Part shown: positions 26,611 through 34,194 of the stretch, piece after piece
How positions within the stretch are numbered: the first letter of the stretch is position 1
Layout of the letters: every line of letters starts with the position of its first letter
Source: JBMFVE01 sp049966155
GTDB lineage: Bacteria > Bacteroidota > Ignavibacteria > Kryptoniales > JAKASW01
Direction of reading: 5' to 3'
Assembly: GCA_049966155.1 (NCBI GenBank)
Contig: JBMFVE010000001.1
Span: 186,001 to 250,000 of the forward strand
Length of the DNA stretch: 64,000 bases
The notes under the pieces: model-generated
Seen by the model: only the letters and a program-made list of their open reading frames with translations
Database searches by the model: none
What the model was told of the DNA's origin: nothing
Made by a program: the position numbers and the translations under genes

Positions 26611-28521
26611 TTACTTTAAAAGGAGCATCTTACCTGCAGCAGTGGAGATGTTTTTCCCTGAGGGGGTCTCCATGCTCAGCCTGTAAAAGTACACGCCTGA
26701 ACTTAACCGGCCGGCATTAAAGGTATAATTTTTCATGCCAGCAGATTGAACGCCCAGATCGATATTTTGCACCTGCTGACCGAGCACATTAAACACAGCC
26801 AGAGAAACCCTCGACATTGTCGGGAGGGAATAACTGATGGTCGTTGTCGGATTGAAAGGATTGGGATAATTTCCAATTAGAACAAATTGATTGGGTAATG
26901 TATTTGAACCACCATCTCTTATACCGGTGACAAGAGTGTTTGGATCCATAAAACACCAGGCTGGCCCGGCAGAACCATCCCAGTTATTCTCACGTTTATA
27001 CCACCAGGTTACAGTTCCTGTATTTTGCGTTGTATCTGCATAAATGTCACCGTCGAACATTGCAACCCCAAGCCAGAGAACACCATTGTCCAGACCGTGA
27101 GGATAGCCCAGTTTTGTAAGGTTAACAGCTGCTTCAACCGTGTATCCAGTCCCAATGTTAGTCACGTCGTTAACCTTTGTTCCTGGTTTTAACTTAAGTG
27201 CCGCACGAAGTGCTTTTACGGAATCAGAAGCCAGATAAGGGGCATCACCTTCCAGACGCGCCTTCCCTGAAGTGTCTACTCTTATTGTTATATTCCATGA
27301 CCTCATTTGGTTATAAGTGCTCGCTGTATCAATCCTTGAATGGTCGTCGATGGTAAAGCGGATCCCGTCCCATTGCTGTGAATTTGTGACCGAGGTAACC
27401 ACCTGGTCGGTGACATCAGCAGACAGGTAGAGGGTATCCCCAATGAAGAATGTCTTTATCGTAGCTACGTTTGGATCAAGGACCGTTGCCGTCTTTCCGT
27501 TTATCGCATACTGCATTGATCCGCTGAGAAGTGCGCCAGCCTGCCCATAAGACTGCCGAATTTTTCCGGATGCTGAGTCGCCATATTCAAGCACAAAGCC
27601 GTGCACGTTGGGCCAGACCGGGTCGCTTAAATCGCCATCTATAATGGGCGCCCCAAAGTTCTTGCCGTTGGCAATAACCAAGTCAGGATTAATAGTTGGC
27701 TCAGGTCCGGAATTAACTGTAACACTTGGACTGGTGTAAATCCGAAGGACATCGTACCAGGAGGCGTTTCCCCATGGCCCCTGTATCCAGGCGTGATTTG
27801 TGCTGATTCTCGTCGGCTGTACCGGCCACTCCCAATCAGCATCATATATAGCCATGTTAAAGAGCACGACGCCTCCATTTTCAACATGATAGCCACGTGC
27901 TGCAAGGTTAAAATACATTTCTATATAATATCCAGTATCAGGGCTGAATGTTCCATTTGCGGCTGTGTCAGTATTTGTGGTACCCAGGACGTATGATCCG
28001 AAGCCCCATGTCGTATCGCTTGCTGAACCACCAATCTTCTTTGGCGGAGAACCAACCTGCCCTGTTGTTGTATCTGCCCAGGTCTCAGTAACCCAGCCCA
28101 AAAAATACTCGTGTGAAGATGGAGCCAGTGGATTATTAACGTCCCGCATATTCATTAAGAAGCCATCAAAGAAGTTAAACAGACCACCTCCTATCGAGCT
28201 ATCCGGTACCCATGCTCCGACAAATAGGGTATCACCTGAAACCAGGAACTTAACAGTGGCACGGGTAGGATCAGTTGGTGCATTGCTGTTGTTTTCATTT
28301 GCCCATCCACTGCCCGGTACTCCTGAACTCTTTCCATAGTAAATATGAATGGAGTCTGCCTTAGCCCAGGCTGGTTCATTCAGATGACCGTCGATCTTAA
28401 TTGTACCCGGAGGAACTGTCCGTGCCCATATGGCATCAGTCCTTGGGATACCTTGAGCGCTTGCTGAAAGCGACCACCCAAGTAATCCCAGGACTATAGC
28501 TGGTAAAAGTAACTTTTTCAT
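26611..28521 (-). CDS. Secreted CBM9-like sugar-binding protein with T9SS tag
   Basis: First structural gene of the locus, 636 aa. A signal peptide (about 1-22) is followed by two copies of a CBM9-like domain (about 25-240, IDGHLNEPAWAKAD; and about 285-520, IDGDLSDPVWPNVHG), a fold used by secreted and surface glycan-binding proteins. The last 95 residues are a type IX sorting domain starting near 542 with GNYPNPFNPTTT. It should be displayed at or released from the cell surface and may capture the polysaccharide for the TonB receptor downstream. AGGAG lies 8 nt before the ATG. No catalytic motif was seen. Confidence 0.85.
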   Translation of the reverse strand: MKKLLLPAIVLGLLGWSLSASAQGIPRTDAIWARTVPPGTIKIDGHLNEPAWAKADSIHIYYGKSSGVPGSGWANENNSNAPTDPTRATVKFLVSGDTLFVGAWVPDSSIGGGLFNFFDGFLMNMRDVNNPLAPSSHEYFLGWVTETWADTTTGQVGSPPKKIGGSASDTTWGFGSYVLGTTNTDTAANGTFSPDTGYYIEMYFNLAARGYHVENGGVVLFNMAIYDADWEWPVQPTRISTNHAWIQGPWGNASWYDVLRIYTSPSVTVNSGPEPTINPDLVIANGKNFGAPIIDGDLSDPVWPNVHGFVLEYGDSASGKIRQSYGQAGALLSGSMQYAINGKTATVLDPNVATIKTFFIGDTLYLSADVTDQVVTSVTNSQQWDGIRFTIDDHSRIDTASTYNQMRSWNITIRVDTSGKARLEGDAPYLASDSVKALRAALKLKPGTKVNDVTNIGTGYTVEAAVNLTKLGYPHGLDNGVLWLGVAMFDGDIYADTTQNTGTVTWWYKRENNWDGSAGPAWCFMDPNTLVTGIRDGGSNTLPNQFVLIGNYPNPFNPTTTISYSLPTMSRVSLAVFNVLGQQVQNIDLGVQSAGMKNYTFNAGRLSSGVYFYRLSMETPSGKNISTAAGKMLLLK

Positions 28522-28575
28522 AACTCTCTCTCCTAAAAGATTTTTTAAAAGTCTGGATTAGTTGATTTATGTACA

Positions 28576-28605
28576 CACTCAAACGTTCCAGAATCCGTTA
28601 GAGTG
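28576..28605. promoter_or_regulatory. Inverted repeat with AACGTT core upstream of the glycan operon
   Basis: Arms 28576-28585 and 28596-28605 pair at 9 of 10 positions around a 10-nt loop, in the 118-bp gap between lacI and the first structural gene. One arm and the loop contain AAACGTT, the core of the lacI operator at 29703-29728. It could be a degenerate second operator or a weak lacI terminator; there is no T-run. No convincing -35/-10 pair was found in this gap. Confidence 0.35.
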
Positions 28606-28639
28606 CGAAGCCTCGAGAACAAAGGCTCTTTACTAATAT

Positions 28640-29686
28640 TCACTCGCTTTTATCACCTCCTTTGGTTATTGGTTTGGAACTTAAAGAGCAGCCACATGAC
28701 TCTCTCTTCACAACTGATGTAGGCAATAAGAGGGGGGTTGACGTTTTACCGTTCTTTTTTTCAATAACAGTAAACAAGCGCTCTGCTGCCATACTGCCCA
28801 TTTCGAAAATTGGCACGTGAACAGAAGTTAAAGACGGCAGAACATACCTTGCAGAAGGAATATCATCAAAGCCTGCAAGGGCAATTTCGTGAGGTACTAT
28901 GATGTCCTTCTCATGCATTGCTCTTAGTGCCCCAAGCGCCATGGAGTCGTTTGAACAAAAAATCGCAGTCGGTTTTGATTTTAATTTTAGTATCTTTAAC
29001 ATCGCTTCATAACCCGACTCTTCCGTGAAATCTCCCGGAATTTCAAATTCCTCTTTCCGAGCTATCTTGTTCTCGCTTAAGGCATCCAAGTACCCACTGA
29101 GCCTTTCCTGAGCATCGTAGTTGTGCTCATCACCTTTGACAATTGCAATTGCCCTGTGGCCATGCTTAATGAGATGGTTCACCATCTGGTAAGCCCCGTT
29201 GCGGTTGTTTATAGCAACCGAATCAAACCGGGAACTGCCAACATATGAATTGACAAATACTACTGGACTTTGCGGAAAGAGCTGCTTTATTACACCACCT
29301 GTCTCAACGTGAGGTGACATGATTATCATACCATCTACATGGCCGCCCTGCATAACTCCAAGCATCGACTCAAGTTCGTATCTGTCGCTGTGCGTGCTCG
29401 ACACTATAATATGGTACCCATGCTTGCGTGCGGCCATGTCTATCCCACGTATTAACTCAGAAAAGAATTCGCTGTGGACATCCGGCAGAATTACACCAAG
29501 GAGATTTGTCTTCCGAGTAACCAGTGCACGGCCAATGGCATGAGGCATATAATTGAGCTCCTCAACGACGGCCATGACACGGCGTCTGGTATCCTCTTTG
29601 ACCAGGTTGCTCCCGTTGAGCACACGGGAAACAGTTGCAATGGACACTTTTGCCTTCTTCGCTACTTCCTTGATGCCGCTTTTCAT
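28640..29686 (-). CDS. LacI-family transcriptional regulator
   Basis: DNA-binding repressor or activator of 348 aa. The N-terminal helix-turn-helix (IKEVAKKAKVSIATVSRVLNG, about residues 4-24) is typical of LacI/GalR, with a hinge and a periplasmic-binding-protein-like effector domain (about 60-340; FCSNDSMALGALRAM, IALAGFDDIPSARYVLPSLTSV). The C-terminal extension ends CGCS. It is transcribed in the same direction as the glycan operon and lies directly upstream, so it is the obvious local regulator; the effector is probably a released oligosaccharide. The ATG has no clear Shine-Dalgarno site. Its promoter overlaps or abuts a perfect palindromic operator, which suggests autoregulation. Confidence 0.93.
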   Translation of the reverse strand: MKSGIKEVAKKAKVSIATVSRVLNGSNLVKEDTRRRVMAVVEELNYMPHAIGRALVTRKTNLLGVILPDVHSEFFSELIRGIDMAARKHGYHIIVSSTHSDRYELESMLGVMQGGHVDGMIIMSPHVETGGVIKQLFPQSPVVFVNSYVGSSRFDSVAINNRNGAYQMVNHLIKHGHRAIAIVKGDEHNYDAQERLSGYLDALSENKIARKEEFEIPGDFTEESGYEAMLKILKLKSKPTAIFCSNDSMALGALRAMHEKDIIVPHEIALAGFDDIPSARYVLPSLTSVHVPIFEMGSMAAERLFTVIEKKNGKTSTPLLLPTSVVKRESCGCSLSSKPITKGGDKSE

Positions 29687-29702
29687 TAATTATTTTAATT
29701 AT

Positions 29703-29728
29703 ATGCAATGTAAACGTTTACATTGCAT
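29703..29728. promoter_or_regulatory. Perfect 26-bp palindromic LacI-type operator
   Basis: The 26 bases are fully self-complementary around a central CG, with core TGTAAACGTTTACA as in LacI/GalR-family operators. It lies 4 bp downstream of the lacI -10 box and covers the likely transcription start, about 17 bp before the lacI ATG, which fits autorepression. Confidence 0.85.
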
Positions 29729-29732
29729 GTTT

Positions 29733-29761
29733 ATTATAATAGTTTTTTAAATTAGTGTCAA
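29733..29761 (-). promoter_or_regulatory. Consensus sigma-70-type promoter of lacI
   Basis: On the minus strand TTGACA (29756-29761) and TATAAT (29733-29738) are both perfect matches, separated by exactly 17 bp. Transcription would start near 29726, inside the palindromic operator. The rest of the 29687-29846 gap, toward tsaC, shows no gene. Confidence 0.85.
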
Positions 29762-29846
29762 GTAAAATTTTTATCCGGTGTGACAAACTCAACATGTATC
29801 AGGAACATGCTCTGAATTACCCCCAAATCCGTTTCCAGTTATATCT

Positions 29847-30473
29847 TTACTGCGCCAGCCTGGCGATAATCTCATCAAAATTAATTACACCTTCGCGAAC
29901 CAATCTTACTTCACCTGAACTGACGTCAACAACAGTAGACGGTTTCCCCGATTCAAGTGACCCACCATCTATAATTAAATCAACCGCATCCCTGACAGTC
30001 TTATTAATTTCATCAATTGAAGTCGGATTTGGCTCACCGGACAGATTGGCACTCGTTGAAGTTATAGGAATTTTACAGATGTTTAGAAGCCTCTTACAGA
30101 ACTCGCTGCTCGAAAGTCTGATACCAATTTTTCCACTGTTTGCAGTTAAAATTGGCGAAACAACCGGTGCAGCTTTGAAGACCAGTGTCAATGCACCCGG
30201 CCAGAACACTCTTATTAACAGCCTGGCAACTTCCGGCACCTCCATTACAAGGTCATCGAGCGACTCTTCATCAGGGACCAGGACAAGAATTGGCTTCGAT
30301 CTGTCCCTTTGCTTTATTTCAAAAACCTTTTCAACCGCTTCGATATTTAGTGCATTTGCGCCAAGCCCGTAAACTGTTTCTGTTGGATAAATAATTACCC
30401 CGCCATTTAAAATCGCCTGCGCTGCAGCTGTTGCACTCAACGCTTGCGAGCTCTCTAAAACTTTCTTTCCCAT
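29847..30473 (-). CDS. tsaC: L-threonylcarbamoyladenylate synthase (Sua5/YrdC)
   Basis: Cytosolic enzyme that makes threonylcarbamoyl-AMP from threonine, bicarbonate and ATP, the first step of t6A modification of ANN-reading tRNAs. It is 208 aa and consists of a single YrdC domain. Family motifs are visible at IIYPTETVYGLGANA (about 28-42), KQRDRSKPILVLV (about 53-65), LTLVFKA and TSTSANLSGEPNPTS (about 136-150). The shorter form lacks the C-terminal Sua5 domain. It lies 19 bp downstream of the GT9 gene and probably ends that transcript. Confidence 0.93.
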   Translation of the reverse strand: MGKKVLESSQALSATAAAQAILNGGVIIYPTETVYGLGANALNIEAVEKVFEIKQRDRSKPILVLVPDEESLDDLVMEVPEVARLLIRVFWPGALTLVFKAAPVVSPILTANSGKIGIRLSSSEFCKRLLNICKIPITSTSANLSGEPNPTSIDEINKTVRDAVDLIIDGGSLESGKPSTVVDVSSGEVRLVREGVINFDEIIARLAQ

Positions 30474-30492
30474 ACGTTAATATAACAATAAA

Positions 30493-31521
30493 CTACGATC
30501 TTTCAGCAAGCGTTATTGCTGCTTCCGCAACTGTCTCCGGTTTTATATTATTCATACATTCAAATGTCGAAATCGGGCAACGGCGTCCACCATGTAAAGA
30601 ACAGGGACGACATGACAATCCTTCAATTTCTATGACAAGAGAATTCTTATTATACGGGTAAAAACCGAAATCTCTTATAGTCGGCCCGAATATTGCAACC
30701 GTCGGGGTTCCAAAAGCAGAAGCAATATGGACCGCAGCAGAATCATTCGCTACAATTACTGAAGAGCGCCTAACAATTTCAGCAGAAGAAAGCACCCTTA
30801 ACTTCCCTGCAGCCATTACCACCCTTTTGTCAGTTACAAGATTTTCCGCCGCAGCGACGTCTCCTTTTCCACCAACAATGACCACATTTTTAAAATACAA
30901 AAGGAGTGCTTTAACAACATCTCTCATCTTACTGACAGGATATTGCTTTGTTGGCCAAACAGTCCCGGGGGCTACAACAGCAAATGGCGATTTAACATTA
31001 TTAACCAGGAGGAATTTCTCAACAGTCTCAATGTCCTCATTAGTGGGAAAAAGCATGGGTGGTTCCCCTCCACATTCAAGACCAAGAGCCCCTAAGAGTG
31101 ACATGTTTCTATCAATTTCATGAACTCCAAATTTCCAGGGCACCCTTTGTGTAAAAACAACTGGCAGGGCTGAGTTTTCAAAACCAATTCTTATACTGGC
31201 CCCCGACATAGCGGTTATTAATGCGCTCCTTAAAGAGCGATGTGGACAAAGGACGATATCGTAGGACTGCCTTCTTATACTTTTACCAAAAGCATATATT
31301 GATGCGAAATTTCTTTCCCTGCCGTGTTTGTCCAGAATAAACACATTATCAACAAATTTATTGTTCTGAACTATTTCCGCAGTCTCAGGTATCGTTACAA
31401 AATCAACAGTGCTGTTTGCCTCTATCTTTTTCAGCCTCTGAACCACAGGAAGGGTTAATATTACATCGCCTAAAAAGGCTGTCTGAATTACCAGAATTTT
31501 TTTAAAATCAAAAGCCGACAT
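30493..31521 (-). CDS. Glycosyltransferase family 9 (heptosyltransferase-like)
   Basis: GT-B glycosyltransferase of 342 aa resembling the lipopolysaccharide heptosyltransferases WaaF/RfaF. The N-terminal motif FLGDVILTLPVVQRLKK (about 16-32) and the C-terminal donor-site motifs VVAPGTVWPTKQYP (about 184-197) and NDSAAVHIASAFGTPTVAIFGPT are typical. A Cys-rich segment near the C-terminus (SCRPCSLHGGRRCP) is common in these enzymes. It is 7 bp after the lipid A acyltransferase-like gene, which supports a role in outer-membrane lipopolysaccharide core synthesis. The donor sugar is uncertain. Confidence 0.9.
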   Translation of the reverse strand: MSAFDFKKILVIQTAFLGDVILTLPVVQRLKKIEANSTVDFVTIPETAEIVQNNKFVDNVFILDKHGRERNFASIYAFGKSIRRQSYDIVLCPHRSLRSALITAMSGASIRIGFENSALPVVFTQRVPWKFGVHEIDRNMSLLGALGLECGGEPPMLFPTNEDIETVEKFLLVNNVKSPFAVVAPGTVWPTKQYPVSKMRDVVKALLLYFKNVVIVGGKGDVAAAENLVTDKRVVMAAGKLRVLSSAEIVRRSSVIVANDSAAVHIASAFGTPTVAIFGPTIRDFGFYPYNKNSLVIEIEGLSCRPCSLHGGRRCPISTFECMNNIKPETVAEAAITLAERS

Positions 31522-31528
31522 TTCTCAT

Positions 31529-32491
31529 TTAATGCCTGATTGCAGAAAAAGTCTCCTGAAACGACCTGAGATGCTTGAATCTTCTATGAAACCATAACCA
31601 GAGATCCGGATAACGACGAATATAATCTTCCAGTAAGGTTACGTGGCGTTGTGTAAGAGCAACAGCTTTTTCCTCATCTGTCCCTTTCAAATCACTATAA
31701 TCAATTTCATGAAGCTCAAACTTATACCTGCCGTCAGACTCTCGTACGAGAAATCCCATTTGAAGAACCGCGCCTGTTCTGAGAGCAAATGTAGCGGGCC
31801 CCTGATATGTAGGTACTTCCAAACCAAAAAAATTTGAAACGGCCGACTCTCTTGATGCGCTTTGATCTGCCAGCAATGCCAGCACCCCATTTCCCCTAAG
31901 TGTGCTTAAAGCTGCCCTCACTGAAGCGTCCATTGGTACTGTAACGTTGCCCAATAAAGACCGATATCGATTTACAATCTTATCCACGAACCTATTGTGG
32001 AAAGGATGAACGATAACCATCGGCTTCTTTGCCAGCGCATTTCCAACTGCAAGCGCGTTTAATTCCCAGTTTGAAAAATGGCCGCTCATTAAAATCAAAC
32101 CCCTCCCTTTTTCAAGCGCTTTGTTCATCATCTTGAGAGCACCTTCCGAAATTTCAACCAGGTTCTTTAATCGTCTTTGATTGAATTTTGGAAAATAAAG
32201 GAACTCAAGGAGGACAGTTGCAAAGTTTATGTACGAACCTTTTATAATTTGTTCTATTTCTTCACCAGTCTTTTCAGGCAGGCATATTCTTAAATTAGCA
32301 AAGGCAACTTCCTTTCGGAAGGGGAAAAGGTGATATGCCATGAAGCCTAAAAAACTTGCAAACCGGTGAACGATAGAAATTGGGAACAACCTGACAAACC
32401 CACCAACCACAATTAAAATCAAAGCCTCAAAACGATCTTTTAACCTCAGTTCAAAACGCATTTTTTGGTATCGGTCTAACAGTTTATTCAT
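31529..32491 (-). CDS. Lipid A late acyltransferase, LpxL/HtrB-like
   Basis: Inner-membrane-associated acyltransferase of 320 aa that should add a secondary fatty acid to the lipid A precursor. The catalytic H-x4-E motif is seen as HFSNWE at about residues 137-142, in GRGLILMSGHFSNWELNALA. A hydrophobic N-terminal anchor lies at about 22-50. It overlaps the PEGA-protein gene by 8 bp and is followed after 7 bp by the GT9 gene. Phosphatidylinositol-mannoside acyltransferases share the fold, but the Gram-negative envelope setting favours lipid A. Confidence 0.88.
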   Translation of the reverse strand: MNKLLDRYQKMRFELRLKDRFEALILIVVGGFVRLFPISIVHRFASFLGFMAYHLFPFRKEVAFANLRICLPEKTGEEIEQIIKGSYINFATVLLEFLYFPKFNQRRLKNLVEISEGALKMMNKALEKGRGLILMSGHFSNWELNALAVGNALAKKPMVIVHPFHNRFVDKIVNRYRSLLGNVTVPMDASVRAALSTLRGNGVLALLADQSASRESAVSNFFGLEVPTYQGPATFALRTGAVLQMGFLVRESDGRYKFELHEIDYSDLKGTDEEKAVALTQRHVTLLEDYIRRYPDLWLWFHRRFKHLRSFQETFSAIRH

Positions 32492-33044
32492 TCATGAAAA
32501 GATAATAAACAAGAGCTGCAGCACAAACCTCCATCACAGCCAGACTCGCGGCCGAAATACGGTCGTACTGATTAACTTTCTTAAGGAGCCGATTGTCATA
32601 ATAACCGCTGAATGCTTGAGACTGATAGCTTGCAAACATTTTGTCTGCATTTATCTTAAAGTAAGCTGCTGCTATACCCGACGCAATTCCTGCAGCGCTT
32701 ATTACTGAGACAGGCACGCCAAAAAGCATACCCTCGCTTTTCTCCTGTCGATTGAACCCAGGTTCCTTTAGCATCTTTACCATCATAAGTCCTTCTTTAA
32801 CTGACCCTGACGGTATCACATAATCCTTAAACCCCGCATGCCTGAGAATAAGTGGGACATTCCTGGTACAATCAATGTTAATCGAAAGAGGAGTGCGCCC
32901 CATGACCCTTGCCCCAACATATACATCCGCGCCCGGCGGAGATGAGATAATATAAGTCGACACGATACATGAGTCTGTTTGTGCGACTGCAACCATCATG
33001 GGTAAAAAAAATAGCATTAGAGATAGGGCAAGTCTTTTTTTCAT
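32484..33044 (-). CDS. PEGA-domain membrane protein
   Basis: Protein of unknown role, 186 aa. After a signal peptide (about 1-22) there is one PEGA domain (about 28-95; SSPPGADVYVGARVMGRTPLSI), a small beta fold found in surface and envelope proteins. Two C-terminal hydrophobic helices (about 108-130 and 163-183) would place it in a membrane. It overlaps the PQQ-propeller gene by ATGA and the acyltransferase gene by 8 bp, so it belongs to the same envelope operon. Confidence 0.8.
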   Translation of the reverse strand: MKKRLALSLMLFFLPMMVAVAQTDSCIVSTYIISSPPGADVYVGARVMGRTPLSINIDCTRNVPLILRHAGFKDYVIPSGSVKEGLMMVKMLKEPGFNRQEKSEGMLFGVPVSVISAAGIASGIAAAYFKINADKMFASYQSQAFSGYYDNRLLKKVNQYDRISAASLAVMEVCAAALVYYLFMNE

Positions 33045-34165
33045 TTCTCCATTTTAAAACCAAAAAGCTTTGAATCCTCTACTCCTACAACAAGATAATC
33101 TCCGTAAACAGCAGGTGCTGTCCTTACCCTACCACCAACAAAAATCTTTTGCACCACCTTACCTGTTTTCTTTTCCAGAACATAAAGGTACCTGTCCTCG
33201 CTTCCAAAAATTACATTCGAGTTGGTCAATACCGGAGATGCAGTGATTGGTGCACCTGTTTCTACCTTCCAGACAAGATTTCCAGTGTGATAATCGAGGC
33301 AATAAAAATTTTTATCTATGTCCCCAAATAGCACATAAGTTCCATCTGACACAGGAGTTGAAACTATTTTGCCTTCTGTATCAAAGTTATAGCATAACCT
33401 GCCGTCAACATTTAGCGCCATAAGTTTTCCTCCGTTCGTCCCCGCGAATATAACTGTATCGTAAACTGAGGGGGTTGACCATATGGCAGACCCGGCAAAA
33501 AATTTCCAGCTCAGTTTTCCCGTATTAATGTTAAAACACTCCAGATATCCTGCATCTGTCGCTACTATGCAAAGGCTATCCTTTAAAGTAGGAGAAACCC
33601 GTGATCCACTTTCTAATTTGATTTGCTCGCGAATCTCGCCGTTATCCGCTGAAATCCTGTAAAGGAATCCTTCGATAGAAGTTAAATAAACATCCCCCTT
33701 AAAAAGGACAGGAGGGGCTTCAACATCGCCAACATTTCTTGCCCAATCCCGCTTACCATCATAAAAGTCATATGACAGGATGCTCTTGTCACACCGGGAG
33801 CAGGTAACTATCATCCTGCTTACACCAGCAATGACAGGAGACCCAAAAATTGCACCTCCAAAGCTCTCCGAGCCGAGCTTCTCACCCATGGTAACATCTA
33901 TCAGCTCGACCTCACCCCTGAGATTTCCAACAAAGACAACACCTCCTTGAATAGTCGGGGAAAAATCTCCAAAACCAGCACCAACATCGTATTCCCATAT
34001 TTTTTTCAAGCTCGCTAAATCTATAGCAACATCTGATGTGTGCGCTGAATTTCTTCCAAACATTGGCCAGTCATTACCTGACTTAGGCAGGGTTCGTGAC
34101 AATTCTATTACATTACACGATTCAAACATAATCATTATTGAAATTAGAAACATATATTGTTTCAT
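33041..34165 (-). CDS. PQQ-like beta-propeller lipoprotein (BamB-like fold)
   Basis: 374 aa protein with repeated PQQ-propeller blades. A lipobox-like MFESCN at about residues 13-18 suggests a lipoprotein. The entry motif DWPMFGRNSAHTSD and repeats such as GGVVFVGNLRGEVELID, VYLTSIEGFLYRISADNGEI, VIFAGTNGGKLMALN, VIFGSEDRYLYVLEKKTG and YLVVGVEDSKLFGF give about seven blades. BamB of the outer-membrane assembly complex has this fold, but so do many other proteins, so the function stays open. It is followed by the PEGA-protein gene with an ATGA overlap. Confidence 0.85.
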   Translation of the reverse strand: MKQYMFLISIMIMFESCNVIELSRTLPKSGNDWPMFGRNSAHTSDVAIDLASLKKIWEYDVGAGFGDFSPTIQGGVVFVGNLRGEVELIDVTMGEKLGSESFGGAIFGSPVIAGVSRMIVTCSRCDKSILSYDFYDGKRDWARNVGDVEAPPVLFKGDVYLTSIEGFLYRISADNGEIREQIKLESGSRVSPTLKDSLCIVATDAGYLECFNINTGKLSWKFFAGSAIWSTPSVYDTVIFAGTNGGKLMALNVDGRLCYNFDTEGKIVSTPVSDGTYVLFGDIDKNFYCLDYHTGNLVWKVETGAPITASPVLTNSNVIFGSEDRYLYVLEKKTGKVVQKIFVGGRVRTAPAVYGDYLVVGVEDSKLFGFKMEK

Positions 34166-34194
34166 TTCATGGTACTATCATTCTTAACTTTATT

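Noticed and set aside
29755..30372. 205-aa plus-strand frame over tsaC
   Set aside because: It is antisense to a well-supported tsaC gene, has a biased low-complexity Ser/Thr composition and no ribosome site.
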